In this document: piece after piece, positions 51,360 through 62,592 of the stretch
Layout of the letters: each line of letters begins with the position of its first letter
Position numbering within the stretch: the first letter of the stretch is position 1
Source of the DNA: Nemopilema nomurai
Lineage: Eukaryota > Cnidaria > Scyphozoa > Rhizostomeae > Rhizostomatidae
Direction of reading: 5' to 3'
DNA length: 64,000 nucleotides
Assembly (NCBI GenBank): GCA_003864495.1
Contig: ML133471.1
Location: forward strand, 716,001 to 780,000
Made by a program: the position numbers and the translations under genes
Notes under the pieces: model-generated
What the model saw: only the letters and a program-made list of their open reading frames with translations
What the model was told of the DNA's origin: nothing
The model's database searches: none

Positions 51360-52372
51360 TTATTTCTTTTTCCAAAATCTCAAGAAGCTGCTTTCGAATT
51401 CCTTGTCTGAATAATAACTTGAACTGTCTTCAAGTTTGATAACATTGTCTATTATTTCTTTAGAGGGAACTACCAAGCTTCCAAAAGCAATGCTGTCAGA
51501 CTCATATGTTTTGAAGGACGTAAAGACCTTTCTGTCATCATCAAAAGAATCATTTGTCAAGAAGGATCTACATGTCTGGCAATCATGCTTATTGAATGAT
51601 TTTCTAAGCAAGAAACCAGCAACATATGTAATGGCATTATCCTTCAAAAGCCTGTTCTTGAAAAGTTGGTGTGATAATTCTTCTGCTAGTATAAGCTTCA
51701 AGGCGCTTCAGCTATTGAAGATTGTGAGACATGTACTTCAGATAGACTTGGGAGACTTTGTAATGGCTTCAGCTTCATCATCAGCTTCATAGTTACCTGA
51801 TACAGTCTCGAGAAGATTACTATGGAAGTGTTTTATGTATGCTCTATTAAATTGCACAGGAGTGGGGTTGTCAGAGTTCCCTCCCTGCCGACAAATTGAA
51901 CCAAAAAAGTTCTCCAAAGGATCTTGGTTAAGCTGTCTCGTAAAAAATTGGAAGCTTGGCCATTATTCAAGCTTCTCCCGTAGCTGAAGTATAGAACTTA
52001 AGCTGAGCCCTCAACCTCTAAGGCATTTCAATAAATGTGTCTTGTCTGCCCCAGCTTTATGTCCGGGTACTCATACATTTTTGAAGAGTTCAATACCTGA
52101 TCTTATTTTTGTCCTAGATGCAGATATATTGAACAAAGGATTTCTTTGGTGTGTTGGAGCTTTGAGAGTTGTCACAGTCAAAATGTCATCCATTGTTTTA
52201 ATGAAATCTGCTGTGCCTGCAGCCTGAGCTGGGAGTTTCTGGCAAAAAATATATGCAGACATTCCTGCAGCGACAGAGTGACTGGAGACTTGAGCAGCAT
52301 TTAATTGATTTGGAGTCTGACATGCATGGCCAGTGTTTTTTGCTGAACAAGCACTTGTGTTGATTTCATTAC
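51360..52372 (-). pseudogene. P-element/THAP9-type transposase pseudogene
   Basis: One minus-strand frame across 1 kb reads as the C-terminal half of a P-element-family transposase. In order it has LNAAQVSSHSVAAGM, then TADFIKTMDDILTV, LNQDPLENFFGSICRQGG and DNPTPVQF (the family's LSQDxLExFFGxIRxxGGxxxNPTxxQF signature), and ITYVAGFLLRKSFNKHDCQTC near the end. The frame is interrupted by five stop codons but no frameshift, so it decayed by point mutation. A TTTCAG acceptor precedes the first conserved codon at about 52371, so this is probably the last exon of the element. The THAP DNA-binding domain is not visible upstream. No terminal inverted repeats were found by eye. Confidence 0.85.
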
Positions 52373-53220
52373 CTGAAACATGGAAAGTTTTATTTTGACA
52401 AATAGTAACTTATTTTTCTTTAAGTTTAAAAAGTGAAATAGATAATCTCATACAGTATAGCTCATAAAAACTAGACAGGGCTGCTGTGTGGGGGCAAACT
52501 TTTACCTATATCTTAGGGGAGCAAACAGTGTAGCTGTAGTCAAGACTGGTAAGAAAATACTTCACGTGGCTTACTTTCAGAAAGATATATCAAAGAATAA
52601 CAAAGCGTACATCACAGCGGAATATAAGCGAATATAGTCCAACAAGCAATTGTCCAGTCACGGGGGTAAAACCCTACAACAGTTGGCCTTTTATGTGAAA
52701 ATTCTTTGCTTCCTGGTAGCATCAACTTTTGAAATTGAACTTGTACTTAACTTTTCAAAATTCTTAAAACAGGATGGGCGTTGCCCGGGCTGTCAGCACC
52801 AATCCCTGGCAAATGGCAAACAGTTGTTATTTTTCCTGTTGTAAATGGGAAAGAATTTAATGATCACGGACTTCCCCATCTTCAAAATATTTATTTTTTC
52901 CGGTGATACTGATTGCTCCCTTTTTGATAAAATACTAAAATGGCAAATTACCGTAGACGATCTGAAGGAAATCGATGAAACGAAAGGTCAGGACGATTTG
53001 CCTTGTTATTTCTGCGTGCCATGGCAGGTTCTCTGTTTTTTCTCCCTTTTTCCATTTTCTTTTCGAGTATGAGCGAATATTATAGTCAAAATTTATAGTC
53101 CAAAATAGAGACCGTGACTGTTCGAGCGACAGAAATTCGTTTCCCTCCAAACCTTACATACTATCCTCGTTTTGCTGGCGCATGCGCGAAAAACCTCGCG
53201 CTGAATGACCCAACGTTAAC
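52373..53220. other. region upstream of the transposase relic, unexplained open frames
   Basis: On the plus strand, 52770-53070 has two overlapping protein-like stretches in different frames (VVIFPVVNGKEFNDHGLPHL, then GDTDCSLFDKILKWQITVDD). They could be one decayed exon with a frameshift. I do not recognise the family. Confidence 0.25.
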
Positions 53221-53310
53221 TGATCCAAAGGAAATTGGTCCAAAGTGAATTGATCCAAAGGAATTTGGTCCAGAAATAAATGATCCGAAAGTAATTGATC
53301 TAAAGATAAG
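53221..53310. repeat. six exact-length 15-bp tandem repeats
   Basis: Ninety bases divide cleanly into six 15-bp units such as tgatccaaaggaaat and tggtccaaagtgaat. Units alternate between tgatcc and tggtcc starts. In the minus frame they read as a DQxxL-type pentapeptide repeat, but no gene context supports translation. Confidence 0.85.
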
Positions 53311-56138
53311 TTAAAACTAATCTGGAAGTTGAACAAAAGCAACAGATATCGGAAGTTGACATCTTATCATCTCTGTTTCTTTCTACTTTATCTTATTCTC
53401 ATTATATCTTACTGATACTATTCAGACTTAAAATTGTCATTGTAAAACACGTCAATTTGGACCCATGGCTTAATAGCCTGACCATAGTTCACCAAAACTG
53501 CTTAATTTTTATTGATTTTTCTTAAAAAATACAATGAACCATTCATTGTTATTCAACCAAATTATGTTTTGTATTCTCCGATGGGGGCAATTTTAATCTG
53601 TACTTTTGGCAAAAATGGATCATAGAATTGGAATCTTCGTGTTGAAAATAGCCTGTGCCGAAAATTTAAAGGTGTTTGGGCCGTTAGACTGCAAAAACAC
53701 CCATTTTCAAAATTTAGCTTTTTCCATGATTTTCAATCGAAATCGAAAAAATTTCACTGCAGCCTCAAATTGCGGTCAGATCTAAACAAAGTATAAAGTA
53801 ACTCGCGCCCGAACGGTCCAAACAATATGATTTTTTCAGTTTAAACTGATTTAAACATAAAGATTTCAATTCTGAAGTTCATTTTTGAGAAAGATCCAAA
53901 GATAGCGAGATACAAAACCGATAACATCAACCCGGTTCGGAGAATTATAACGTTAATTGGATTTGAGTTTTGATTACGCACTTCAAAGTACACCATAGGA
54001 TACTCATAGTGAGAGACTTTGGAATAAAGTAATGAATATTAATAATAATAACAGTAATAATAATTCTTGTTATTATCATTATAACGACTACACTAATAAG
54101 ACCACATTTTTACCTTTAGTTTACAATAGTGTGAACAATAATGAGCAGTACCATGAAGCAAACATGCTCATTGATTTTCTAAATACCAATCTTTTATAAG
54201 AACATGAAAATGAAGCTTTACATTTCCAACAAAAGGAAGAGGAGTTCAAAGGACTGGTCAGCGAAACAGTGGCTCTGGTCATGAAAGGCAGCGACCAAGA
54301 TTCTTACCGCTCAAATTCCCGATATTTTAACCATGGCATGACCGATCATGGATCGGGCAGATGAAATATGATTACAATCAACGAGGTGGAAATACCAATC
54401 TCACCTTGACAAGAGTTGTAAATTTCCACCTCTATCGTGCATACCATGCCTTTCGCAGCACATATTTCGCCTTTCGCAACACATATTTTGCAACCGCAGC
54501 AGAAAGCGAACCATACCATGTTAATGAGGGTTTGTAAGTTAAGCATGGAAAGGATGGCTTAGCCTGCCTACCTTTGCGGGACAAAAAGTTTATATGAGGA
54601 ATTGCGTCTCAAAGACATTTGCACCGGAGTACCCTGGTGACAAATGCGTCTGGTACCCAGGGTAGCATCGGAGAAACATCAGGGGGTAGTGGTTCTTGCA
54701 TTAAGTGGTCAGATGGGCTTGCAGGGGTACCGTGATTGGGGGGGGGGAGGGCAAACAGGGAAAATTTCGTTAAATAGAGTAGCAGAAGAGAAAGATGAGA
54801 GAAGATGGACTTAGAATGAACGGACCATTGTTAGCGATGGCATCTGTGTTGTGTGGAGTAGAACACATGTAGGGAAATTTATTAGCTTAAGAAATAGACA
54901 TGTGACATAAGAGAGTAAGTGACCTTGGAAAAAAGCACGTTTTTGAGATAAGAAGTGTCTTGGAGCGTCGACTTATAATGAGCTTTAAAGGTTAGATTTG
55001 ACAAAGGTTAATTTGTTTCTTCTCTGTCTCGCGTTGGAATCAGCTTCTTAAAAATGAAAGTTTTAAAGTTCTGCCAACTCATTTATCCATTCATTCAAAA
55101 TACTTTCCAATCGAGTTATTCGAAATAAATACCGTACTTGATCCATTTAGCGCCCTCTTCCTTTCTAACGCCCCATCCTGACTAACGCCCCGGTTCGCGC
55201 CGTGAATGTGGTGAAGAATTTTGTATAGATTAGCACTACCATCGTGAGACTTTTATTCGTTGGCTTTGCTTTGAACTAACACCCACTTCCTAATTAACGC
55301 CCTCCCTTATAACAAAAAATTGAATTTATGTTAAATTAATCAAATACAGTCAATGAAGGGACGGTCTTCAATTAAAGGTGTTTCAAAGCTGCATGGGTTA
55401 ACAAGGAATGCACTTGTGGCTTTTTGGGTGAAAGCGACTCTCTATGCCACATTTTGACTATGTTTCCATTACTCTGGCTCCAAACGAATACGGACAGATT
55501 TGATGCAGAAATTTGAAAACGGATTGATAGAAACACTTCGAGAAACATTAGCCGACAAGACACCAAATGGACTTTTAAGACATAGATATTGTGAAGTTTA
55601 TACATAATAAGAGTAGTTGACACCTCTTATTGCGAATAGATTGAGTAGTTGACACCATAGATTAGCCCGATATTCGAATTTGCTGGATTGAATTCCAGGT
55701 TCTCGACCTTTGGCTCCTCCACTGACCCACAAAGTCTTGATATGCATTCTTCAAGTGGGATTTTGATGTATCCGTTAGTGTGCAATGTGAATAGAAGTAA
55801 TTTCTCGACCTTAACGAGTAATATTTTTCAAAATTAACTCTGATAACTTATGTGTAAGGTTTTATAAGCTTAATGCATGCGTGGCTCTCTCCGCTGCTAG
55901 TAAAAATACTATAAAATATGATATTCATCACTGATTTAGTGAGCAAAGTAACGTCAAACAGAGAATTGATGGAAACATGTTGGATTAAGTTCCAGGAAAT
56001 CTGCACTGTCAAAATATGTTGAAAATAGAAATAGTTTTATGATGAAAATATAATTTTATACAAAAATTCCAAAAATACCCAGCAGTGACAATTGAAAGAA
56101 GTAATTGGCAAATTAATCTAATAGCTTCTTTATCAGTA
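53311..56138. other. intergenic, repeat-like, no gene recognised
   Basis: The segment holds an AAT/ATT-rich patch at 54025-54115, a G10 run at 54738-54747, paired cgcagcacatattt/cgcaacacatattt copies near 54456-54490, and recurrent 'taacgcccc/taacgccct' strings at 55150-55310. This composition suggests old transposon-derived DNA. No reading frame is convincing. Confidence 0.4.
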
Positions 56139-57348
56139 TCAAGATACTTCATTGGATCGCTCCTCCACATTGAACAAAGGTCTTCCTGGTCCATCTGACT
56201 GCAGTCGCTGTGCCTCTTCGCGCCTCCGCATCAGCCTAGCGAGGTAGAAGTACTCTAGACCCCGCAGAATCAACGGTTCTGACAAAAAGTAGCCAATGAC
56301 GATACCAAATATGACAGTAATGAAGATCAAGGAGTGATATGTCATCACCAGAAGCATGAGAAAGTAACCAAAAGTCAATTGGGCGATGTACATCAGAGTT
56401 GCCAGGGCGTGTTTGACAAGCCTAAGAAGGAAGCCGAAAATTACTGACAAGCAAAGAAAGTCATTGGAAACTTGGAAAAAACAGAATGACACCTGTTTGA
56501 AGCTTTTCTTATCCGAAAGGTGACGACATTTACTAAACTCTTTCATTTTCACCTTCTGCACCCCCCCCCCCCCTCTCCTTCCAGCTTTAAAATACAAATC
56601 AAGGGCTCTGCGTTCCTTTATTCGAATTATTCCACATAAGCCACCATTACCCGATCGCAAGTTCTTGTTTCTTTAAAAAGATCATACCTTGCCCAAGTGC
56701 GGCACTCTTCAAAAGTATAGGAGTGGCTTTGTTTCTAGCCGAAGCCAGTAGTCCAGACACTTTCGGTACACCCTTGATGATAAATTTCAAACTCCATCCC
56801 TTTAGGCTTCAATTGTCTAGTTATGACATTATGATTTACAAAACCACTTCTCTACTGTTCTAATTGGACAAAAAATATGGAATGAAATCTAGAGAAAACA
56901 TCGTCTTTCAATAAGACTTTGCTTACCTTTTGCGCAAAAAGGCATCCTTCTCTTTTTGCGAGCATGGACGCTGTCCAGTAGCTAAAAGCTTGAAGATGAA
57001 AAATTTTTGAAACCCTTTAAGGCATTCATATAGCAGTGCGATTCCGAAGACGAGAAGCAAGTATAGAACCAGTTCTAGAAAAAGAAAGATTGATTCTTCA
57101 CTGTAGATACTATTTAACCTCGATCGCAATAATTGGCCCTGTCAGACAAAATATCAAATGAGACATGTACCTAATAGATCCAAGCACGTCATGTTGAAAT
57201 TACGGAGTAAGCCTTGTGCTGCCACTACCTCCATTATCCATATCTCGTGAAGATAATCCCTGCCTCTTGCAGCAAACGCTTCACATGGCCTCGTTGTGAC
57301 TTTCGCTAGTTGAATACAAAAGCGCTTGGTCTGCCATATGTGAGGCAA
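56139..57348 (-). CDS. Ctr/SLC31-family copper transporter (5' end uncertain)
   Basis: Ctr proteins form trimeric membrane channels for Cu(I) uptake. Three exons join in phase: from somewhere up to 57348 down to 57171, then 56927-57074, then 56139-56421. TM1 is LVLYLLLVFGIALLYECLKG, matching the family's VFLLAMFYEGLK. TM2 has YFLMLLVMTYHS, which contains the copper-binding MxxxM. TM3 has FGIVIGYFL with the GxxxG helix-packing motif. The cytosolic tail is longer than in human CTR1, about 40 residues ending NVEERSNEVS, with an RLMRRREEAQRL basic stretch, and lacks the HCH end. The N-terminus is unclear: in this frame the first ATG is just before EVVAAQGLLRN, while a well-placed ATG at about 57365 is in a frame that runs only 28 codons before a stop. 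A missed exon or an indel could explain this. Confidence 0.85.
56561..56573. repeat. C13 homopolymer in Ctr intron 2
   Basis: Thirteen C in a row inside the second intron of the copper transporter gene. Such runs are prone to length error in assembly. Confidence 0.9.
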
Positions 57349-57371
57349 ATTTTGTTTTGGTGGCCATTTTT

Positions 57372-59594
57372 AATGGTGGAATCTTTGCCAGTACTGAGCC
57401 CTTATAATTTCGAGAAAAGAAAGGCCTTATCTAGTGATTTTCACACCGATTTTTAGCATGAAAAGTGGTGAGTTTTTTAAAATATCTTTTGTCTTTTGGC
57501 GATTCTTTCATTTATTGCAGCGTTTTAAGTAATTATATTGCTGACAGTTGCTGCGGTGCACTTACACGAATTTTGAAAAATATTGCAATGCAAATTTTGA
57601 TGGATTCAAAGACTATCTGAAGAAGCTTTTCTAATTCATTCATTTCAATTCACTAGAACAACGTACTTTGAAATGCGAGCAATTGGCAATTTTTAATTTT
57701 AGGGCTATTCCATCACATTTCTGCCTTATAATATCAGAAAGTTCGCGTCTTTAGGGAGGATAACATTAACAGTGTCATCTCCAGATTTTGTCTGCAGCAA
57801 AACAATGTCTCCAGTAAAAGTAATTGGTAATAACATCATTGGGTTGTAACAGGAGGTTTACAAACACTATTTGAACATGTTAGAAACGCACCGCGCAGCA
57901 ACCTTCGTTACTAAATACACTTGAAACGTCGCAATTAATGAACGAATTGTCAAAATTCGAACGTAAATGGAAAGACAAGAAATATTTGATGACAAATTAT
58001 CACTTTACACGTTAAAAGTCAGTACCGAAAATCACTAAATCGTCGCTCACTTTTAACTAAATTATAAGGGCCCAGTTCTGCCACCATTAACAATGGCTGC
58101 CAAAAAGAATTTGCGTCACAGGGCACAATGGTCAAGCCCCTGAATTAGACATCTTCTTTTCAATTGCTTCTATACCATTAGTTGAATAGAGCCCGTTTTC
58201 ACTGTCATCACGTGCATTAACTCGGTGACCACTTCAGTTCAGTAAGTTGTCTGGATTTCTTTCGGCGTATAAAGTTTCTAAATCACCAGAATTCGGCTTC
58301 AAAAGGAAATTCGATGCAAGAATGTAAAACGAGCGTGCTTTGTTATCCAGATCTTTGCTATAAAGTTAATTTTTTTAATCGGCATTGCTGAATTCTGGTA
58401 GAAACGAATTCTGGCTATGGAGCTAGAACAAAGAGAGCAATGAGATAGAGAGATGGTAGCAAGGATTCTTACAAAATGTTACATTCCAAAATAGGTAGCT
58501 CCTTGCCGCAAATAGTGTACCAGAAGGTGAGTTGTGATAACTTCATCCTCTCTTATCCTAACATTATTGCCTGTTTCTCGAATACCCTACATTTTTACCC
58601 TTTATTGAACACCTTCAATTACTGGCACAAAACGTCTTTCTTAAAGAGCGTGTAGGTCAGAAAATCAGTCAAAGCTGACGAGAAAAAAGCACAGTTGTGC
58701 CCGAGCTATTGAGAACATCAAACGGTTGAGTAAATATGTCCCATATGGGAAAAAATCCCAACCCCATATTGGATGTTGGCCTTGACCCTCGGCCAAGATA
58801 TGGCTAAGACGATCCCGCAAGTTTTGATATGATAAGGTCTCCACCGCGGATCAAAATGTATTTACTCTTTTGTAAACTCATCCATATCGAGTTTACAATA
58901 TTTCCAAATTTCACAAAGCTTGAGCCATGGTAGCGAAAGTAAAAGGCTATTGACATTTCTACGCGCAAAAAGGCAAATACGAGTTTAATATTCAAGGACA
59001 AACATAATCTTTGCCATACAATATATGAGATTATCAGAAAAGACTCCTCAAATAATTCTTGGCGAAAAATAAGATGTGGATGGACGGGACCCATTAAAGC
59101 AATCATTCAATCGAACAAAAAGATCGTCAGCCAGGCATACCCATTGAACACTTAATGCCACCTAAGATTAACTTCAACTGATCTGCTTCGGCAAACCCGT
59201 TCACTATAAATTAGAAACGCCAAACTGGATAAACAGGAAGGCATACGAACAACGTTGACCAAATACCGGTAATAAACAATAGGCCACTGAAGTCGCATTT
59301 TGCAGACTGTCACTAGCCCCATATGGTATGAAGCACATTCGGTTCAAAGCGGCCAACCTTTTATCAGGTTATTGGTGACCAAAATAACAGAAATGCATCG
59401 AAAAACCAACCAACGGCTTTTGGGGATTATCTCTCCAGCCAATTTGGAAAGATTTGCCTCTTTTAAATCAAAAAGAATACAAAATCAAAGCAAAGCAAAA
59501 GAAACCATGTATTCGGATTAAAAACTACAACGCGGTTTAATAATAAATGGCGTCGTGGGCTATGTATGATAACGGCTCCTTGATTACTACTTAC
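57372..59594. other. region upstream of the copper transporter, no gene recognised
   Basis: A 100-codon minus frame at 58804-59106 has no family match. The 17-base string aaaataggtagctcctt near 58490 nearly recurs at 43713, hinting at a dispersed repeat. Otherwise nothing is seen. Confidence 0.35.
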
Positions 59595-59657
59595 CTCTAA
59601 GTGGTTTACAGACAAATGTTGTTTTCGTACACATTCACAGAAATTCTCATATTCCAT
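59595..59657 (-). CDS. candidate first coding exon, unknown
   Basis: An ATG in good context (aagATGG) opens MEYENFCECVRKQHLSVNHL and reaches a consensus donor GAG|GTAAGT in phase 0. I found no second exon to join to it, so this is only a signal-based candidate. Confidence 0.25.
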
Positions 59658-59801
59658 CTTGTAGGTGGCTTTCTCGCAACAAATTAAGTCACATGTGGAC
59701 CAGTTTAGAGTATGTTTTCGGCGTTAATGTACTGTTGATAATGTTAATGCAAACAATAATGTTATTGATGGGGAATAATGAAGTACCTTTCGTGTTTTCA
59801 G

Positions 59802-59955
59802 CTGTCCAACTTTTGAACAAAATGGTGACTTTCCGACCAACGTGGAAGTGCATCATCATGCCAATGAATATGTCTATCAAGACGTTCCCAATCCATGCAA
59901 CGCCTGCCCCATTTGTGGGGTATTCGGGGACCTGGAAAATTCAGACCTGCTCTAA
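59802..59955 (+). CDS. candidate terminal exon with cysteine/histidine-rich motif
   Basis: After a TTTTCAG acceptor, a 50-codon frame begins with CPTFEQNGDFPTNVEVHHHA and goes on to PCNACPICG before stopping at 59955. The spaced cysteines and histidines suggest a small zinc-binding module at a protein's C-terminus; the first half loosely recalls the UBZ fingers of TAX1BP1/CALCOCO proteins, but one expected cysteine is missing. Upstream plus-strand exons were not found. Confidence 0.35.
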
Positions 59956-61427
59956 GAGCGACGGCAGTGTTGTGTGGGTGAAGGTAAAGCAACAAAGCTC
60001 ACGGCGGGGGGATAATCACTTATCAGGTTTCAGTGTATCGGCTCTTAGCATCAACCTTCAACTTTGACCAACTATCCCCACCTCACACCCCCTGAAATTA
60101 GAAACTGGCTGTCGGTCTTCGTCATTCAGTGTGCAGATAAGCCACTTCACTTCATGTTTTAAACACAAACAATGAAGAACTTGATGGTCAAGTTAAAGCA
60201 ACGCAAAATACCTCGTGTCGTTCTCTCTAAACCCAGACGATCAAGTATGTCACTCAATTCATGTCTGCATCCAATTCAAAGAGCTTAAAGTAGTCCAGTG
60301 CCACGCTCTAAAACACAAAAATGTTAGCAAAGAATAGTTGGTGGAATTCAGAGCATCTGATAACATAACCCCTAGTGTGTGAAATTGGGCTTTTCATTCG
60401 AAACAAAAATGATTGGGAAATTGATTAGTCCCCGACCTCAATCTTCTGTCACAACCCTTCTGTGCACTGGGGCGTGGACAAATGTCTTAGTCTTTTGTAA
60501 ACAAGGTTTTCAAGGTATCATATAACAAATACCCGAACCCGTAAGCCTTTTCGACGAGTTTCTTTACCGTGTCGGATTGCAACTACTGGTTGTAACAAAA
60601 ACAACTAAAGGCAGTGGATCTGATGAGCGTGTAGGGTGTTCTGAATCTCCGCTTTAGGGGGCTGGGGTTTAATTCGTTACAAGATTGGAAAGCAGCCAAC
60701 AGGTAGCAAACTTGAGTTAAAATTGTACCCCAAAACTAGTGGCCATCTATTTACACCAAAATTGTTGTCAAAACGTATCTTCCAGTCAAAAAGTGATAAA
60801 TTATATTCAGCATTAAGTTTTGGCAAAGTTATCTGTCATAAAGTAATAGATCACAATTGGCTATTTTCCTGAAAATTTTTGGCAGCATTTATTTAAATGA
60901 GAAATTATCTTGACTCAAAGTACCAATGAAATGTGTCAAGAATATGTCAATAATTGTAAAGTTGAGTTATAAACTAGTGACAGTATATGTAGCAAGTGAC
61001 TTAAAGATAAAAACAGAACACTATAATAATAAACATTTTTGCATTAATTTCAAATTATTCTTCTATTTATAATAGTGTTAATATGCATAAAAATAAGCAT
61101 CTCAATATCATTTTACATTTCTGCTTGGTATTGTTAGCAAGAAAATCAACATTTTTATTGTGCATGTGCAAAATTTCCCTTTCAATTTCAAGCCCAAATT
61201 TAAGGCTAAAAAGTTTTTTTCAACAAAACTATTTATAGAGTTAGGTTTAAATTCATTACATGTAGCTGACTGGCAATGGCTTAGTTGTCGTTTAAACTTG
61301 AGGAAAAAATTTTTAATGACTAATGCACTTTCCAAACAAGCAGTGATAAATTGTTGCCCTTTGATACCTGATACTGCCTTGAAATATCTTGAATTGGTGT
61401 TTTATAAAGAATTATTATTAAGGCTAC
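59956..61427. other. intergenic or intronic, nothing firm
   Basis: The plus strand at 61160-61558 is open for 132 codons, but that frame is not the protein-like one in its second half. A minus-strand piece near 60255-60304 reads VALDYFKLFELDADMN after a TTTTAG and then stops. No family was recognised. Confidence 0.3.
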
Positions 61428-61625
61428 TGATGATCATGGTAGAAAAAAGAACCTTGGCACAAATCCAAATGACTCTGAAAGCTACTCTGTTTCATCAGTG
61501 CATTATAGAATTGAACAAGTACTTGACTACACACACAAGGTTTTTTTCTTCAGGTTAAAGAGCTGACAAAGTTAAAAGCAAATATTGCCAATGACACTTA
61601 CAAAAAGCTTCCAAGTTGTCCAAAA
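61428..61625 (+). CDS. two candidate exons of an unknown protein
   Basis: A frame from about 61428 reads ATDDHGRKKNLGTNPNDSES and continues to HYRIEQVLDYTHK, ending at AAG|GTTTTT (61541). Only a short gap of about 12 bp separates this from TTTTTTCTTCAG and a further in-phase frame, VKELTKLKANIANDTYKKLP, which ends at a GTAAAC donor (61625). The gap is far too short for an intron, so one of the two must have other partners, or the pieces are alternatives. Composition is coding-like but no domain is recognised. Confidence 0.25.
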
Positions 61626-62190
61626 GGTAAACACACTTGAAAAACAGCCCACCACTGTTTACACAGGCACAATGTTATTAACTGATTGGAAAGTTCTCTT
61701 GAAACAAAGCAAGTTGGCCACAAACATTGTTTGCCCAGTTTGGACAATTGTTTCAATGACTTTAAGCTGTAGATATTTTCAAGAAAATGATAGGCTAAAG
61801 CTGAAATGTTTATATGCAGTTGTTGGTCTGATTTGCACAAGAAAATATCCCAGCAACATACACTAATATTGCAGCTTATGTAATAAAATGAAGAAAATTG
61901 CACATAGAATAAAAACTATCATTTCTAGTGATGATAAGTATTAAATTATTAATTTAATTACCATAGAGTATTTTAATATCTGATTTGGAATTTCAAAAAT
62001 AAATCCTATTGAAACTTAAACACAGGGCACACACACTGTCTTTCATAAGAATCTAGTGTGCCAGTGTTCCTCTCAAAACAGCTAAAAAGATGCTGACCCA
62101 TTGATCAATAGGAATCATCTGTATTCTTGTGTAACACTTTCAAAAGTTTCTACCAACCCGGTATATTTTAAAACAATGCTCTATTGGATG

Positions 62191-62298
62191 AACAGATGAA
62201 TGAATAAATAAATAAATGAATGAATGAATGGAGAAATGAATGAATGAATGAAGGAATGAATAAATAAATAAGCGAATCAATAAGTGAATGAATGAGTG
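62191..62298. repeat. GAAT/AAAT tetranucleotide microsatellite
   Basis: About 105 bp of gaatgaat, aataaata and gaaggaat units, slightly interrupted. Confidence 0.9.
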
Positions 62299-62562
62299 GC
62301 TTTCAACAAATTTTGCTAGAAGCCTTCATGATGAAGATTTGCTTCAAAACAAATCAATTGCGAATGGAATCAGTGGCAACATGCTTAACAAAAAAGGACT
62401 TGCCCTTCGCCTTCAACAGAAACATAATTGTTATCCAGGAAAATGTTCTGTGAAATCAACAAGAAGCAGACATACCTCACTTCGCAACTGACTTCACGGG
62501 AAAAGCGATCGGCCTGCACATCTTTCTTCCCACGCCGAAAAATATGCAGTGAACATGGTCTA

Positions 62563-62592
62563 TTATTGTTGTTGTTGTTGCTGTTGTTGTTG
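62563..62592. repeat. TTG trinucleotide microsatellite
   Basis: About ten ttg/ctg units; read on the minus strand it would give an asparagine run, but there is no sign that it is translated. Confidence 0.85.

Noticed and set aside
60220..60305. Minus-strand piece VALDYFKLFELDADMN with a second helix-like run in another frame
   Set aside because: The two parts are in different frames with no splice sites between, and no family match; too weak to list as an exon.
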